64,000 nucleotides of DNA, taken from Fulvia fulva (lineage: Eukaryota; Ascomycota; Dothideomycetes; Mycosphaerellales; Mycosphaerellaceae). Each line of letters begins with the position of its first letter. Positions within the stretch are counted from its first letter, which is position 1. A program made the translations under genes and the position numbers. The notes under the pieces were generated by a model, which was not told the DNA's origin, made no database searches, and worked only from the letters and a program-made list of their open reading frames with translations. Of this stretch, positions 44,828 to 55,249 are shown one piece after another. Location of the stretch: positions 6,758,001-6,822,000 of the forward strand of contig NC_063013.1 in NCBI RefSeq assembly GCF_020509005.1. The letters run 5' to 3'.

Positions 44828-45113
44828 GGCAGACCCCATTTTCGACTACGGGCACACCCAAGCTGATGTAATCAATCAAAGTCCATCAAAGTACATCCCC
44901 AACCCCCAGCCCTCCGCTGCACCTGGGGCCTCCTAAGAGATCCTCCCTCCCTTCGGGGGCCCCTCCTACCTTAGGACCCTCCTAGCTTTGCTTCGGCTAC
45001 GAGAAACAGAGGGCTATTAGCCCTCGCCGGGCGGGTAGGTGCAAAGTCAAGTCCTCAAAATTTGATTAATTACTTAAGATTGGGTCTGCCCGCAGTCGAA
45101 AATGGGGTCTGCC
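44828..45113. mobile_element. MITE, 286 bp, with ~35-bp terminal inverted repeats
   Basis: The left end (GGCAGACCCCATTTTCGACT, then RCGGGCASACCCA) is matched by the reverse complement of the right end with about three mismatches over 35 bp. Weaker inverted similarity (GTAATNAATCAAA) continues to about 60 bp. The interior is short, has no transposase, and contains CT-rich and AT-rich blocks. I could not see a clear target-site duplication. It inserted at or just beyond the 3' end of the HsbA-like pseudogene. Confidence 0.75.
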
Positions 45114-45249
45114 TATAGACTAAATGTGCTCATCTTTGCAAGTGACAGATTGAACCTGGCAAGCAGACACATCCTCGTCCTTTCTAGACCGACGCGACAG
45201 ACATGAACGACGGCAGGGACATGATGCTCTTGGCCGCTCGTGCGACCGA

Positions 45250-45809
45250 GAACATGGGACGAAGACCGAGCTAGTTCGCGGTGACGTGGCATTGTACCGA
45301 TATCTACAACGGCATCCGCTCTCACAAAATTTGCCGATATCTTCTGGACCAGCGCAGCCGAGAATGTATCATGGTCATCAAGCAACAACTCGAATGTACC
45401 AATGACGGTTGGGTTCTGACCAGTCTTTTCGAACTCCGGCTTCTTAGCCACAGTCTCTCGTACCGCAGCAGGAATGCTATTGCCAAGGCTGTCGATTCGA
45501 TCGTGAACTGTACGATGTCCATGGACTCGGAGGCGTTGAAGTTGGTTTGTCTCAAGTTGGCATCGGCGAAGCCTTTGCGGTTGGCGAGATGGATGGCTGT
45601 GAAGTCGAGGAGAAGGGGCGCTTCTGTCAATGGCGAGCCGTCGAAAGCTGCGACGTGTTTGCGAAGGCTCTCCACGCCGGCGTTGATGTTGCTGACGTCG
45701 TCGATGAGGGTTTGGGCGGTGATCAACACGTCTCGCGTGTCGAGGGAGACTGGGTTGCGATTGCTGCGGAGGCCAGCAGAAGGCTAATGGCGGCACGAAC
45801 GAAGACCAT
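45250..45809 (-). pseudogene. Broken HsbA-like (hydrophobic surface-binding) secreted protein gene
   Basis: The start at 45809 encodes a signal peptide (VFVRAAISLLLASAAIA). The body then continues in a second frame (DVLITAQTLIDDVSNINAG) and a third (IPAAVRETVAKKPEFEKTG, FELLLDDHDTFSAALVQKI). Together these follow the HsbA order over about 183 residues, the normal family length. Two frameshifts break it: one near 45750, after the signal peptide, and one near 45500, where ATCGA is duplicated in tandem. HsbA-type proteins are secreted and bind hydrophobic surfaces to recruit degradative enzymes. No splice sites explain either shift. The 286-bp MITE lies just downstream. Confidence 0.7.
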
Positions 45810-46118
45810 GTTGGCGACTCAAAGGTGAGTCATCTGACCAAGCGCTCTCGAAGTTTGCGTGCGAGCTCGTGCGTTTAATGGTTTGTTACCTGATTCTGCG
45901 CACTGTACTTTTGACTGTGCACCCGCAGCAGTGTTGTTATACTGCTGTCCTCGTAATTCTCCAACTGATCGTCATGCATTGAAGATTAGCGTTTGCGCTA
46001 GAACGCTAGCATAAACACCTAGTGCACTCGGCTTCCTCGATCGTCGCGTTAAACCGCGACGTTTTAAACAAAACAGTATATTAGGCAATAACGAAGCGCT
46101 TATATATGGTAATATATA

Positions 46119-47988
46119 ACGTGCTTCACCACCGAGCGGGCCACACCACCGAGCGGGCCACTTTTGCCAAGAACTGTACCACTTCTACAGATACAGCTAT
46201 GCAACCACCATTACAGCGTGTATTGTCTTCAAACGAGGCCAAACTGACCTTAGCTGTCTAGGCTACGAAACGCGACGCGACAATCACGAATCGACTTGCT
46301 ACAAAGGTATACGACGCGTCTCGAACTACACTAGGGTATCGATTGAATAGACGACCTCCTCGGGGTGACTGCGAGCCCAATTCGAAGAAGCTTACAGAGC
46401 TAGAAGAGAGGGTGATACTTGAGTAAGTACATACTCGAGCTGGATCTTAGAGGTTTCCCGCCATCAAAGGCTAGTGTACGAACAATGGCCGATTCATTGC
46501 TACAAGAGAAGGGTCTCAAGCCCGCTAGTCTCAATTGGACAGACAGGTTCATTAGGCGGCATCGTGAGCTAAAGGTTCGCATGACACGTGGATACGATCA
46601 TTAGCGAGCCCTGATAGAAGATCTAGACGTTATCGAGAAGTGGTTCTTGCTTATACGTAATATAAAGGAGAAGTATAGCATCCTTGACTAGGACACCTAC
46701 AACTTCGACGAGACAGGGTTCATGATAGGTGTCATTACGTCTCAGAGCGTCGTTACGGGTTCAGAAAGGCGTGGTGGAAAGAGGAAGGTCGTTCAACAGG
46801 GCAATAAAGAATAGGCAACAGTGATTAAGACTATCTATATAGACGGAACAGCGCTCCTACCCTACGTCATCCTTATAGGTAAACAGCACATTAGTACCTA
46901 GTACTAAGACGGCAACTTGGGTCCAGACTAGACAATCGGGCTAACAGAGAACGGCTAGACTAACAATAAGTTCGGTATACGGTGGCTAGAGCATTTCTAG
47001 AAGCATACTATAGCTCGTACGAGTAGGGCATAGAGACTACTTATTATCGACGGCCACGAGAGCTATAACTCGAAGGCATTCTAGAATCTGTGTAAGGAAT
47101 ACAAGATCTTGGCCCTATATATGCCATCGCACGCCTCGCACTTACTCTAGCCATTAGATGTAGGTTGCTATTCGCCTTTAAAGAAGGTATACGGTACTTA
47201 GCTCTCGGGCTTAGCACGCTAGCGCATCACTTATATCGACAAAGTAGAGTTCCTACGCGCCTTCCGGGCAGCCTATAACGCTATATTCAGACAGGAGAAC
47301 ATCCTATCGAGCTTCAGAGGCGCTAGTTTGGTTCTATTCAATCTATAGGTAGTGATAGACAAGCTTGATATCAAGCTACGTACGCCAACCCCTCTAGCTC
47401 CGGAGTTTACCCCTTAGGAGTCGAAGACACTACGAACTACAAAAGAATTCGACTCTTAATCGACACTAGTAACGAACAAAATGCGTGCCCGGGCAGGTTC
47501 ATCGCTAAACTCGTTATAGGAAGGGGTGTATTAGCTTGTGAAAGGGAGTAGAGAGATAGCGCATTAGATAGCTCTTATACGAAGCGAGATCAGTAAGCTA
47601 CGCAAGTCTAACGAGGCCCTTATATAGCGGAAAGCACGAAAGCGCAAGTACATTCAGTCTAGAGGGTCTCTAACCTTCGATGAGGCGTCGCAATTGATAC
47701 CTCTAGAGGATACTAGGAGGCAGGAAGTGAGTAGAGAGTCGCTAGATAGTGTTCGGCTAGTACTAAGGCTACGACGCTATAAGCGATGTGGCGAGTCGGG
47801 GCATAACGTACGTACCTGTCAAGTAGACTTACTAGATAGCGAAGAATCTGAAGAGGAATTGTCCTCTTAGTAACGATTCTATAGGATGTCGTCGTGTTAA
47901 GATACCGTCGTAATTAAAGTGGAAGTGGTATAGTTCTTAGCAAAAGTGGCCCGCTCGGTAGTGTGGCCCGCTCGGTAGTGAAGCACGT
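46119..47988 (+). mobile_element. Fot1/pogo-type DNA transposon, degenerate, 1,870 bp
   Basis: Terminal inverted repeats of 48 bp at 46119-46166 and 47941-47988 with two mismatches start ACGTGCTTCACYACCGAGCG. Inside each end an about 17-bp motif (CACYACCGAGCGGGCCA) occurs twice in tandem. TA dinucleotides flank both ends (46117-46118 and 47989-47990). Between the ends lies one transposase relic. The differences between the two ends are C/T transitions, as in RIP. Confidence 0.9.
46199..47870 (+). pseudogene. Fot1/pogo DDE transposase relic with RIP-like stops
   Basis: The relic spans 1,672 bp. A 4-bp tandem duplication (AGTA, at about 46422-46429) shifts frame; the remaining 1,668 bp are exactly 556 codons. 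Helix-turn-helix residues (LRGFPPSKASVRTMADSLL) precede the DDE core: YNFDETGF, LIIDGHESYNS and PLDVGCYSPLKKVY, so all three catalytic acids survive. A zinc knuckle (CGESGHNVRTC) ends the protein. More than a dozen in-frame stops occur, nearly all TAG. They sit at places where this family has Trp or Gln, consistent with CpA-to-TpA change on either strand, the RIP signature. It belongs to the 1.87-kb element around it. Confidence 0.88.
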
Positions 47989-48360
47989 TATTAGTTCTAT
48001 ATTTCTAGAAATTTGTATTCTCGTATCTAGCTATACTACGAAGTTATATCTTATTTTCTGATATTTTTTTTTAGAAAACTCGCGATTCAGCGGACCGGGA
48101 AAGCCGAGTGCACCAGGTGTTTATGCTAGCGTTCTAGACTACGCTGCGGTTGACTGTCACTCGGCCTCGACACTTCCCCTGACCCCAGCTCGCCGATATG
48201 ACCCTAGTATAGCCCTATAGATACGTAAATAGCGTAGTCAACGTCACTTTGCCTTCCCTATTAAATCTTCAAGTGACCTTGAACCAAGCGCCTAAGAATG
48301 GAGGTGGTCACAACCAAGCCTTGAGTGGCACAATTGTCTGATTAAGGAGACAGGTTTTAT

Positions 48361-51300
48361 TTAGTTGCAGTGCACTTCAGCTACCGCCGAGTCCGGATTC
48401 GATATTGATCTAAGAATGTCAATCGCACGATGCAACAGCCCGTCTACTATGATTGAAGTAGCTGCTCGCCTGTCCCATCTTGCAAATATGGTTCCAGCTG
48501 CGTTAGCACCATCCGCAAATGAAACCTCAAGCAGAAAGTTACCGCGTATAGCACTCCCCCCGCCAATGCCCGACGCATGCTCCATTCGAATATCATCCTG
48601 CTCATCGCTCCGCAGTAAGGAACGACTTGGCTGCACGACGATTTCCATAGGCATAGGATCGATTCTGCGGCACGCATCTGTGCCACTCGCCTCGTACGGT
48701 ATGACACGGTCGATCTCTTCCTGTATCCTGATCGCGTCATGCTCTAGCAAGGTACGATCATCCCCATCGGCCCAATCCTTATCACAGCGGCCTGGAAGCT
48801 GAATTCGGAGCGGCAACAAGCTCAAAGTAGGCCCCACACATGCCTCTATTCCGGGAAGTGGTGCAAATCGTCCCGAAGATACATACGCGAATAGCAGATC
48901 GCTCGACGGCAGGGCGTTGCTGATGACACGAATCAAAGCCGCCAGTACAGTCATGGCGACTGTGCTGCTATTTGCAGGTCGGAGTGAAGGGGGTATGGTG
49001 GAACATGCCGGCTGTGCATATCTCGAACCGGATCCTTGATTTGACTATAGTCGAACAACTGCTGTCGCGAAGGACATGGACAAGGTCGACCGTCTTGAAG
49101 ATAGGATTTCCAGAAATTCTCATGTGTGGCATCTTTTCGAGCTCGGTATTCGTACTTGACAAAAGTGCGGAATTGAAGCGATGGTGCAGGGGCTGTGAGC
49201 TGCTCGTCCCCCAGCTTCAAGCCTTCGGCGATGGCTCACATCATCAGCTGCATGGACCAGCCATCGTATAAGCCGTGGCTAAGAGTCCAGGTGAGACGAC
49301 AAGATCGCTCTCCACCATCTGCGGCGGGCTCGCCGAGACCGAACCAGTGAGGTACAGAACCCAAAATTGGGTCGGTCCCTCTCGTGTTCAATGAGATCTG
49401 ACGATGGTCGTGAATCAGCTGATCGTAGGTATGGCTCGGTTTCAGCACAACCTGTAGTAACCGCTCGTTCAGACGCACGAAGCGAGTCCGTAGGATAGGG
49501 AATCGAGCCACACATGCCTGAAGAGCCAGTCGCAGTCGCTCTATGTCCATCGGTTCGTTGCGTAGATGTGGAAGTCGGAACGAGAATTGCACCATGCGGG
49601 CAATGAGTATTTCTTGCGTGCTCGTAAGTGGATACATGTCTTCCACCTCGTCGGCTGCCACTCCACACTGCTCGGCCGCCATTCTCAGCTCCGCCGCCAG
49701 CGTACTAGGAGCATCAAGATCATCAATCTGCGAGGATATCGACTCGGCTAGGTGTGCATTATAGAAGCTGTGACTTTCTTGCCCGGCAAGCACGGCCTGG
49801 AGCCTCCGGGCGATTCTCTCAATAGTTGCATTCTGTAATATCTCACCAACATTAATCCCCTGCAGGCCACGAGCTTGAAGGAGAACAACCAGTCGCACTG
49901 CCAGAATGGAATCTCCCCCAAGGCCGAAGAAATCAGCATGTCGACCAATCTGCGGTCGAGAGTCCTCAGGGATGCTTAGCACTTGACACATGGTGTCTCG
50001 CACGAGCTGCTCCTATTCCGTGAGCAATACAGTATCCAAGGACCGGGACGAAGCACGCTCCGACACAATAGCGGATTCCATCATTGCGCGCAATGCAGTA
50101 TGGTCTCGTTTGCCAACAGCACTCAATGGAATTGAGGACAAGCTGACGAAGTAGCTCGGCATCATGAAGCTCGGTAGTGTCTGCGCCAAAGCATCCCGCA
50201 TGTCCCGCAAGTTGAATGGCGTTCTTGGAGTTTTACTGTTCCCCAGCTCAGTGCAATGCACGCATGCACATAGGAACGGCTGTTCGCCGGGAGGTGTCAA
50301 TAATTCCACAGCAACACCTGCGGCGGATACGTTCTCGATTGCATTTTCGATCTCTTGCAGATCTATGCGTAGTCCTCGAAGCTTGAACTGACGGCTGTCG
50401 TCTTTTCGGCGAACGAAGCTTACAGTCTGGCGTTGGTGGTCCGCGTACACCAGGTCTCTGGTGCAATAGATTCTTCGTTTGGACGCACTGTATTTGTTCA
50501 ACTCATGAGCACGATCTTTTGGCAGCCATACAGGCTCTGTAACGAAGACTTCTGCAGTCCTGACGGGATCGCACAGATAGCCTGCGGCCAGCACAGGCCC
50601 CTCGAGGCACAGTTCGCCCACGGCTTCTGGTAGCGCGAGCTCCGATGGGTTGTGAACACTCCGGACCCAAGCCTTACAATTGATCGGCTTGCCAATCAGT
50701 CGTGGATATATCACGTCATTTCCACGTACTGGATGGTGAAAATTGGCTATGGCTGCCTCAGTGATGCCGTAGATGCAGTGAAGTGGAAGATCGGACTCGG
50801 GTCTGTTCCAGCGAATGCGACCCTGCAGTCCAACCGCTTTACCTCCCAGTCGCAGTCTTTGCAGCCCTGTAGACTTACATATCTTTTCGCAATCAAGGGC
50901 ACGGGAGACAGAGGGAGTCGTGGCAGCATCCGTGACACGAGCGCTGCCAATAAAGCCTTCCAAGTCGAAATGGCGTTCATGCTCCGAAGGAATGCATACG
51001 GTACCGCCGTAGAGCAATGTCACAAGTATCTCATAGATGGCGACATCAAAAACGTAGTTCCCGATGTGGAGAAATCTTGATCGCTCCGGTAAGGGCGGAG
51101 ATCGACCAAGAGCCACAAGTGCAGTACTCAGTGCTTCATGTTTGATAACAACTCCTTTAGGCTGTCCTGTCGAGCCTGATGTGAATATCACGTAGCTCGT
51201 ACAAAACGCTGGATCGCAATCCTTGCGGCGAACACGGACGCAGTCTTGTATACGTTGCATCTCTTCCGTCTGGGAGGCGAAGGTGTTGTTCTCATGCGCC

Positions 51301-51707
51301 GGTCGCCGAAAGTCGACGTCCTCGACCAGTAGATGGTTGCACGGCAGCTCTTGCAGAATGGATTGATACTTCTCCTGCGACACAATCATCGATACATTGA
51401 CCGTGCGAAGGATATTCTGGAGCCTAATGATTGGATGCTGAGGGTCGAGCGGTACGAAAAAGCATCCGGCTTTCAGTATCGCCAGTATCGTGATCAGTGC
51501 GTGCTTGGATCGATCCAGCATGAAAGCGACTCCCCACTCGTCCGCTGATGTCTGTTGCGCCGCAGCTAATTTGGTCGCCATTGCCGAAGATGAACATTCG
51601 AGTTCGTAATAGGTCATAGACCCGTCCCAACTGTGGATAGCTTCGTCTTGCGGCCGCAACATGGCTGATGAGCTGATCAACTCGTGTGCAAAAGCTGATA
51701 CAGGCTC
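48361..51707 (-). other. NRPS module 4 (A4-T4-C4)
   Basis: A4: YVIFTSGSTGQPKG, YVFDVAIYEIL, YGITEAAI, but the A7 region reads YCTRDLVY with Arg where Gly is expected. Estimated pocket residues are D-V-Y-A-R-G-I-I-A-K. T4 is FFGLGGDSILAVRL. The terminal C domain uses SHGLYDGWS, the form usual in fungal cyclising C domains. Stops at 50013-50015 and 49236-49238 and the frameshift near 48960 fall here. The frame ends at 48361. Confidence 0.75.
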
Positions 51708-54700
51708 AGGCGCTTCGCCAATTCCGCCAGGGAGCGAAGATGGTCCATAGTTAGGTGCTCCAGACAGCGCCGACAAGCTGCGGAGTGGTGTTTCAGGCGA
51801 ACACGCGAGGATGTTATGAAGCAACGTAGAGAAACCATTGAGCACAGTCTCAGCAGTAAGCTTGGTGATCAGCCTTGAATCGAATAGTACATGGATTCCA
51901 AGAAAGTCCTTGTTGGATTGTTCGAAAGGATGACAGGAGATGACGAGAGCGTGAGGAGTAAAACCTTCTTGACCCTCCAGATTTATCGGCTCGCTCACTA
52001 GTCTCCGATCTCTGGTGAAAATATGGTGGTTCTGGAGGTCAAAGTGCTCTTCTTCGTTGGCGTTGCCGTTCATCGTTCGAGTCTGGTAGACCACAAGAAT
52101 CGTGGTGAACTGACAAGCTGCCTTGCATGCTGTGCTAAGCGAAGCGATCTCTGTGAGTCCCAGATGGGCATGGGCATGCTCCTCCACACTTTGCTGGTGA
52201 AGTCGAGCCAATAACGTTGACACATCCATAGTATCGAAGTCTAGGCGAGTGCGAGAGGGTATCACAGCGTTAGTTGGGCCTGCAACTTGCGTTGGGCTTG
52301 TGACAGCCTCACCACCCGCAGAGGGTACTGCGCTGTTGATCACGACGCCATAGACTATGTCATGACTCGCAAGGAAGTGAGCCACTAGCAAAGACCACGC
52401 TGCTCGTGCAAGGACGGACATGGTGGTACGTTTTTGTCGACTCAACGACGTCTCCATCACTCTATAGCAACTTGTATCCGCCAAAGGACGATGGGGTAAT
52501 GTTGTAAACCGCATTCCTGGCGGAAATCTGCTCCAAGACTCTTCGTAGCCGTCGAGTTGTTTGGTCCACCATTCTGCGGCAGAGGGTACGTCGAATGATC
52601 TGGTCATGTGATGGATGAAAGCTCCGAACGAAGACAAGAAGCATGGAGCGCCAGTATCTGGTGCCCTCAGAAGGTCACTGATACGCTGCCAAAACGCACG
52701 AATCATCGGTCCGTCGTACGCGGCGTGATGTGCCACGAGTATGATCTCTTCCCAAGGGTCTGTGGGTGTGGCCAAGGCTGACTGTGTGAATGCCAGTTGC
52801 GCCAGTGGCCGCCCGTAGCCATGCCTTCGTCGGACCGTCTCGAGGAACTCGCTAGCAGAGTCAACTTTACACCAAGTTGGTTCGGTCTTGGAGACAACCA
52901 CCAGAGGGGAAGCAGAAGATGGCACCTGTACTATCGCCGATCTCAGTGTCTCAAAAGTCAATAACGCCTCCCGAAAAGCGGCCTTCACGCGTTCTAGGGG
53001 ATACTGACGAGGAAATCCGACGCGCTGAGCCATGATAAATGTACCTGGAGTAGTTGCAATCGCGGCCATGATTGCTGCTTGAAGAGGCGTACAAGGATAA
53101 ACGTCGGCAATGGAGGTTTCTGCAAGATCGAAATGGTCGTGGATCTCCGTCAGGATCGAGTGGCGCGCATCTGGGTTGAGAGAACTGAAGCGACTTGGGG
53201 CAGTCAGTGTAGGACGAGGCGAGTCTATCGGGTGCAAGCATTCCGCCATGTCCATGAATGAAGGATGCATAAATATGTCCTCGTAACGCAATTGGTACCC
53301 ATTCGATCGAGCCACAGACGCCAAGTGAATCGCTGCCACGGAGTGCCCCCCAAGATCGAAGAAGTGAGAGTCGTTATGGATTTCCTCTGGAGCTCTTGTT
53401 CGTGGGAGTACTGTTGCCCACCAATATTGAAGCATTCCTTCTTTGCCGGCCATAATCTCCTGAGCACGTCCATTTCCACGAGAGTTCGCGTTGCCGAGCG
53501 TCTTGTCTTGTACAGATACCAGGACTGAGCGAGCCCATCGTCTGTCACATTTGCCAGACGTAGTAAGCTGAATAGCACCAACGGCCACGAATGTCTTGGG
53601 TATCGCAAAGCTGGGTAGACTGCGCTCCAACGAGCGGAGTATCTTTTCCTTCATTCGCATTGACATACGACAGCACATCATCGGGTCCTGCTCAATTGTC
53701 TCGGTATCATGCCAAACCACAATGTGATCATGAACATGGCAGAGGTTGGCTGGACACAGATACATGGCGTGAAGTGCCTCGTCTTCTATCGCCTCCACCA
53801 CAACCTGCTGGCTGCCGCCGAGATCGAGTCCTTCGGCACAAAGCACGTCGTATATGAGGCTTTCGATGGCCTGTAAGTCGATCCGTCTCCCATGGATCTT
53901 GATCTGCTTGTCGATTCTACCCAGAAACAATATTTTGCCATCGCTGTGGAACTGCATATAGTCACGGGTGCGGAAAGCGGATGTGTGGCTGTTGATCTTT
54001 TGGCTCAACGTTGACGGATTTGCCGTAAAATGGGTCCTGAAAGCCAAGGAAGCCCGTCTGAGATACTTCATTGGAAGGAAGATAACCTCGAGCGACTGCC
54101 GGACCTCCAACGTACAGTTCTGCCTGAGCACCAACAGGCGCCAATCGCTGGGTCAGCGGACTGACGAGCCATGTTTGCCATATTAGAAATGATATTGGAG
54201 AGCCGATGGAGTTTACAGGCGCGAGCGCCTCAGACGACGTGACCTGACGAGCGATGCAGTCGATACATGTCTCGGTCGAGCCGTACGCCACGAATGCTCG
54301 CAAATCTTTGCACAAAGCTGCCCATTGGCGAAGTATGTCAAGATCGTGGTCCCTTACAGGCTCGCCACCAATGACAAGGGACTTGAGCTGGATGCTTGTG
54401 GTGCTCGGCTGGGCAAAATGAAGCCGCAAGACGGTAGGTGTTATGTGAAGCGCGTTGACATGATGCACCTCGCAAAACTCGAGGAGATTGTTGGCGCGCT
54501 CAGCGTCGGAAGGAACCACGATGCAGCCGCCCGCACTCAGGGTGCCAAACACATCCTGAATGCTGTTGTCGAAAGTATACTCCGTATACTGTAGTCGGCG
54601 AGAGCATGCATCCAGGCCCCAACGTGTTGCCAAGGCGGCTATAGCTGCAGTCGCCGCTCCATGACTTACCATCATACCTTTGCTGTGCAACGAAGTCCCA

Positions 54701-55249
54701 GATGTGAACAAGACGTAAGCCAGATCTGATGGCAGTGTAGGCGCTATTGGAGCGTAAGAGCTTGAATGCGGCATCCGCCTGGCTCTGCAGCAATCGGCAA
54801 TCGCATCTGCGTCGATCTGCATGATTTGAATCCCAGCCGACTGCTTGCACAGATCCAGGCCCTTGATCCGTGTGGCCTGAATTGGGGACGCAACAATCAA
54901 GCTGCATTCGGAATGCTCTATTAAGGCCTGTAGGCGACTGTTCGAATCCTTTGGGGCCAGGGGGAGCACGGCAGCGCCCGCCTTTACGATCGCCAACATT
55001 CCGATGATGGCCAAAGCCGAGTGCTCGAAACACAATGCTATGATGACGTGACCTCTCCTTACATGCCTGTGCGGAGTTAAACGCTTTTGCAGACAGACTG
55101 CGAGCGCATTCGTGGCATCCTGGAGCTCAGCATAGGTGTAATGAGCGCTGGACGAGACAATGGCAGGAGCTTGCGGCCGGACCACTGCCTGACGATCGAA
55201 GGGCTCGTGAAGTAAGCCAGCTTCTATCCCTTGCTGGGAGACGGCCGAT
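51708..55249 (-). other. NRPS module 3 (A3-T3-C3)
   Basis: A3 has a degraded nucleotide loop (FTSGTSLHSKG instead of the usual SGSTGxPKG) and AYGSTET at A5. Estimated pocket residues are D-N-Q-H-V-G-A-I-D-K. T3 is FFDLGGHSVAAIHL and C3 has HHAAYDG. The frameshift near 54010 separates the two halves of A3. The poor loop suggests this domain lost function, perhaps before the frameshifts. Confidence 0.75.

Larger units (their letters stand above)
46001..48134. mobile_element. TA-flanked MITE (~262 bp) interrupted by a Fot1/pogo-type element
   Basis: Terminal inverted repeats of 34 bp at 46001-46034 and 48101-48134 differ at one base. They begin GAACGCTAGCATAAACACCT and are flanked on both sides by TA, as expected for Tc1/mariner-type insertion. 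Removing the nested element (46119-47988 plus one TA copy) leaves 262 bp with no coding capacity, which is MITE-like. The sub-terminal sequence is AT-rich. Confidence 0.8.

Noticed and set aside
46419..46604. A 61-codon frame that looks like an independent small DNA-binding protein
   Set aside because: It is the stop-free part of the transposase relic after the 4-bp duplication, starting from a non-ATG codon.
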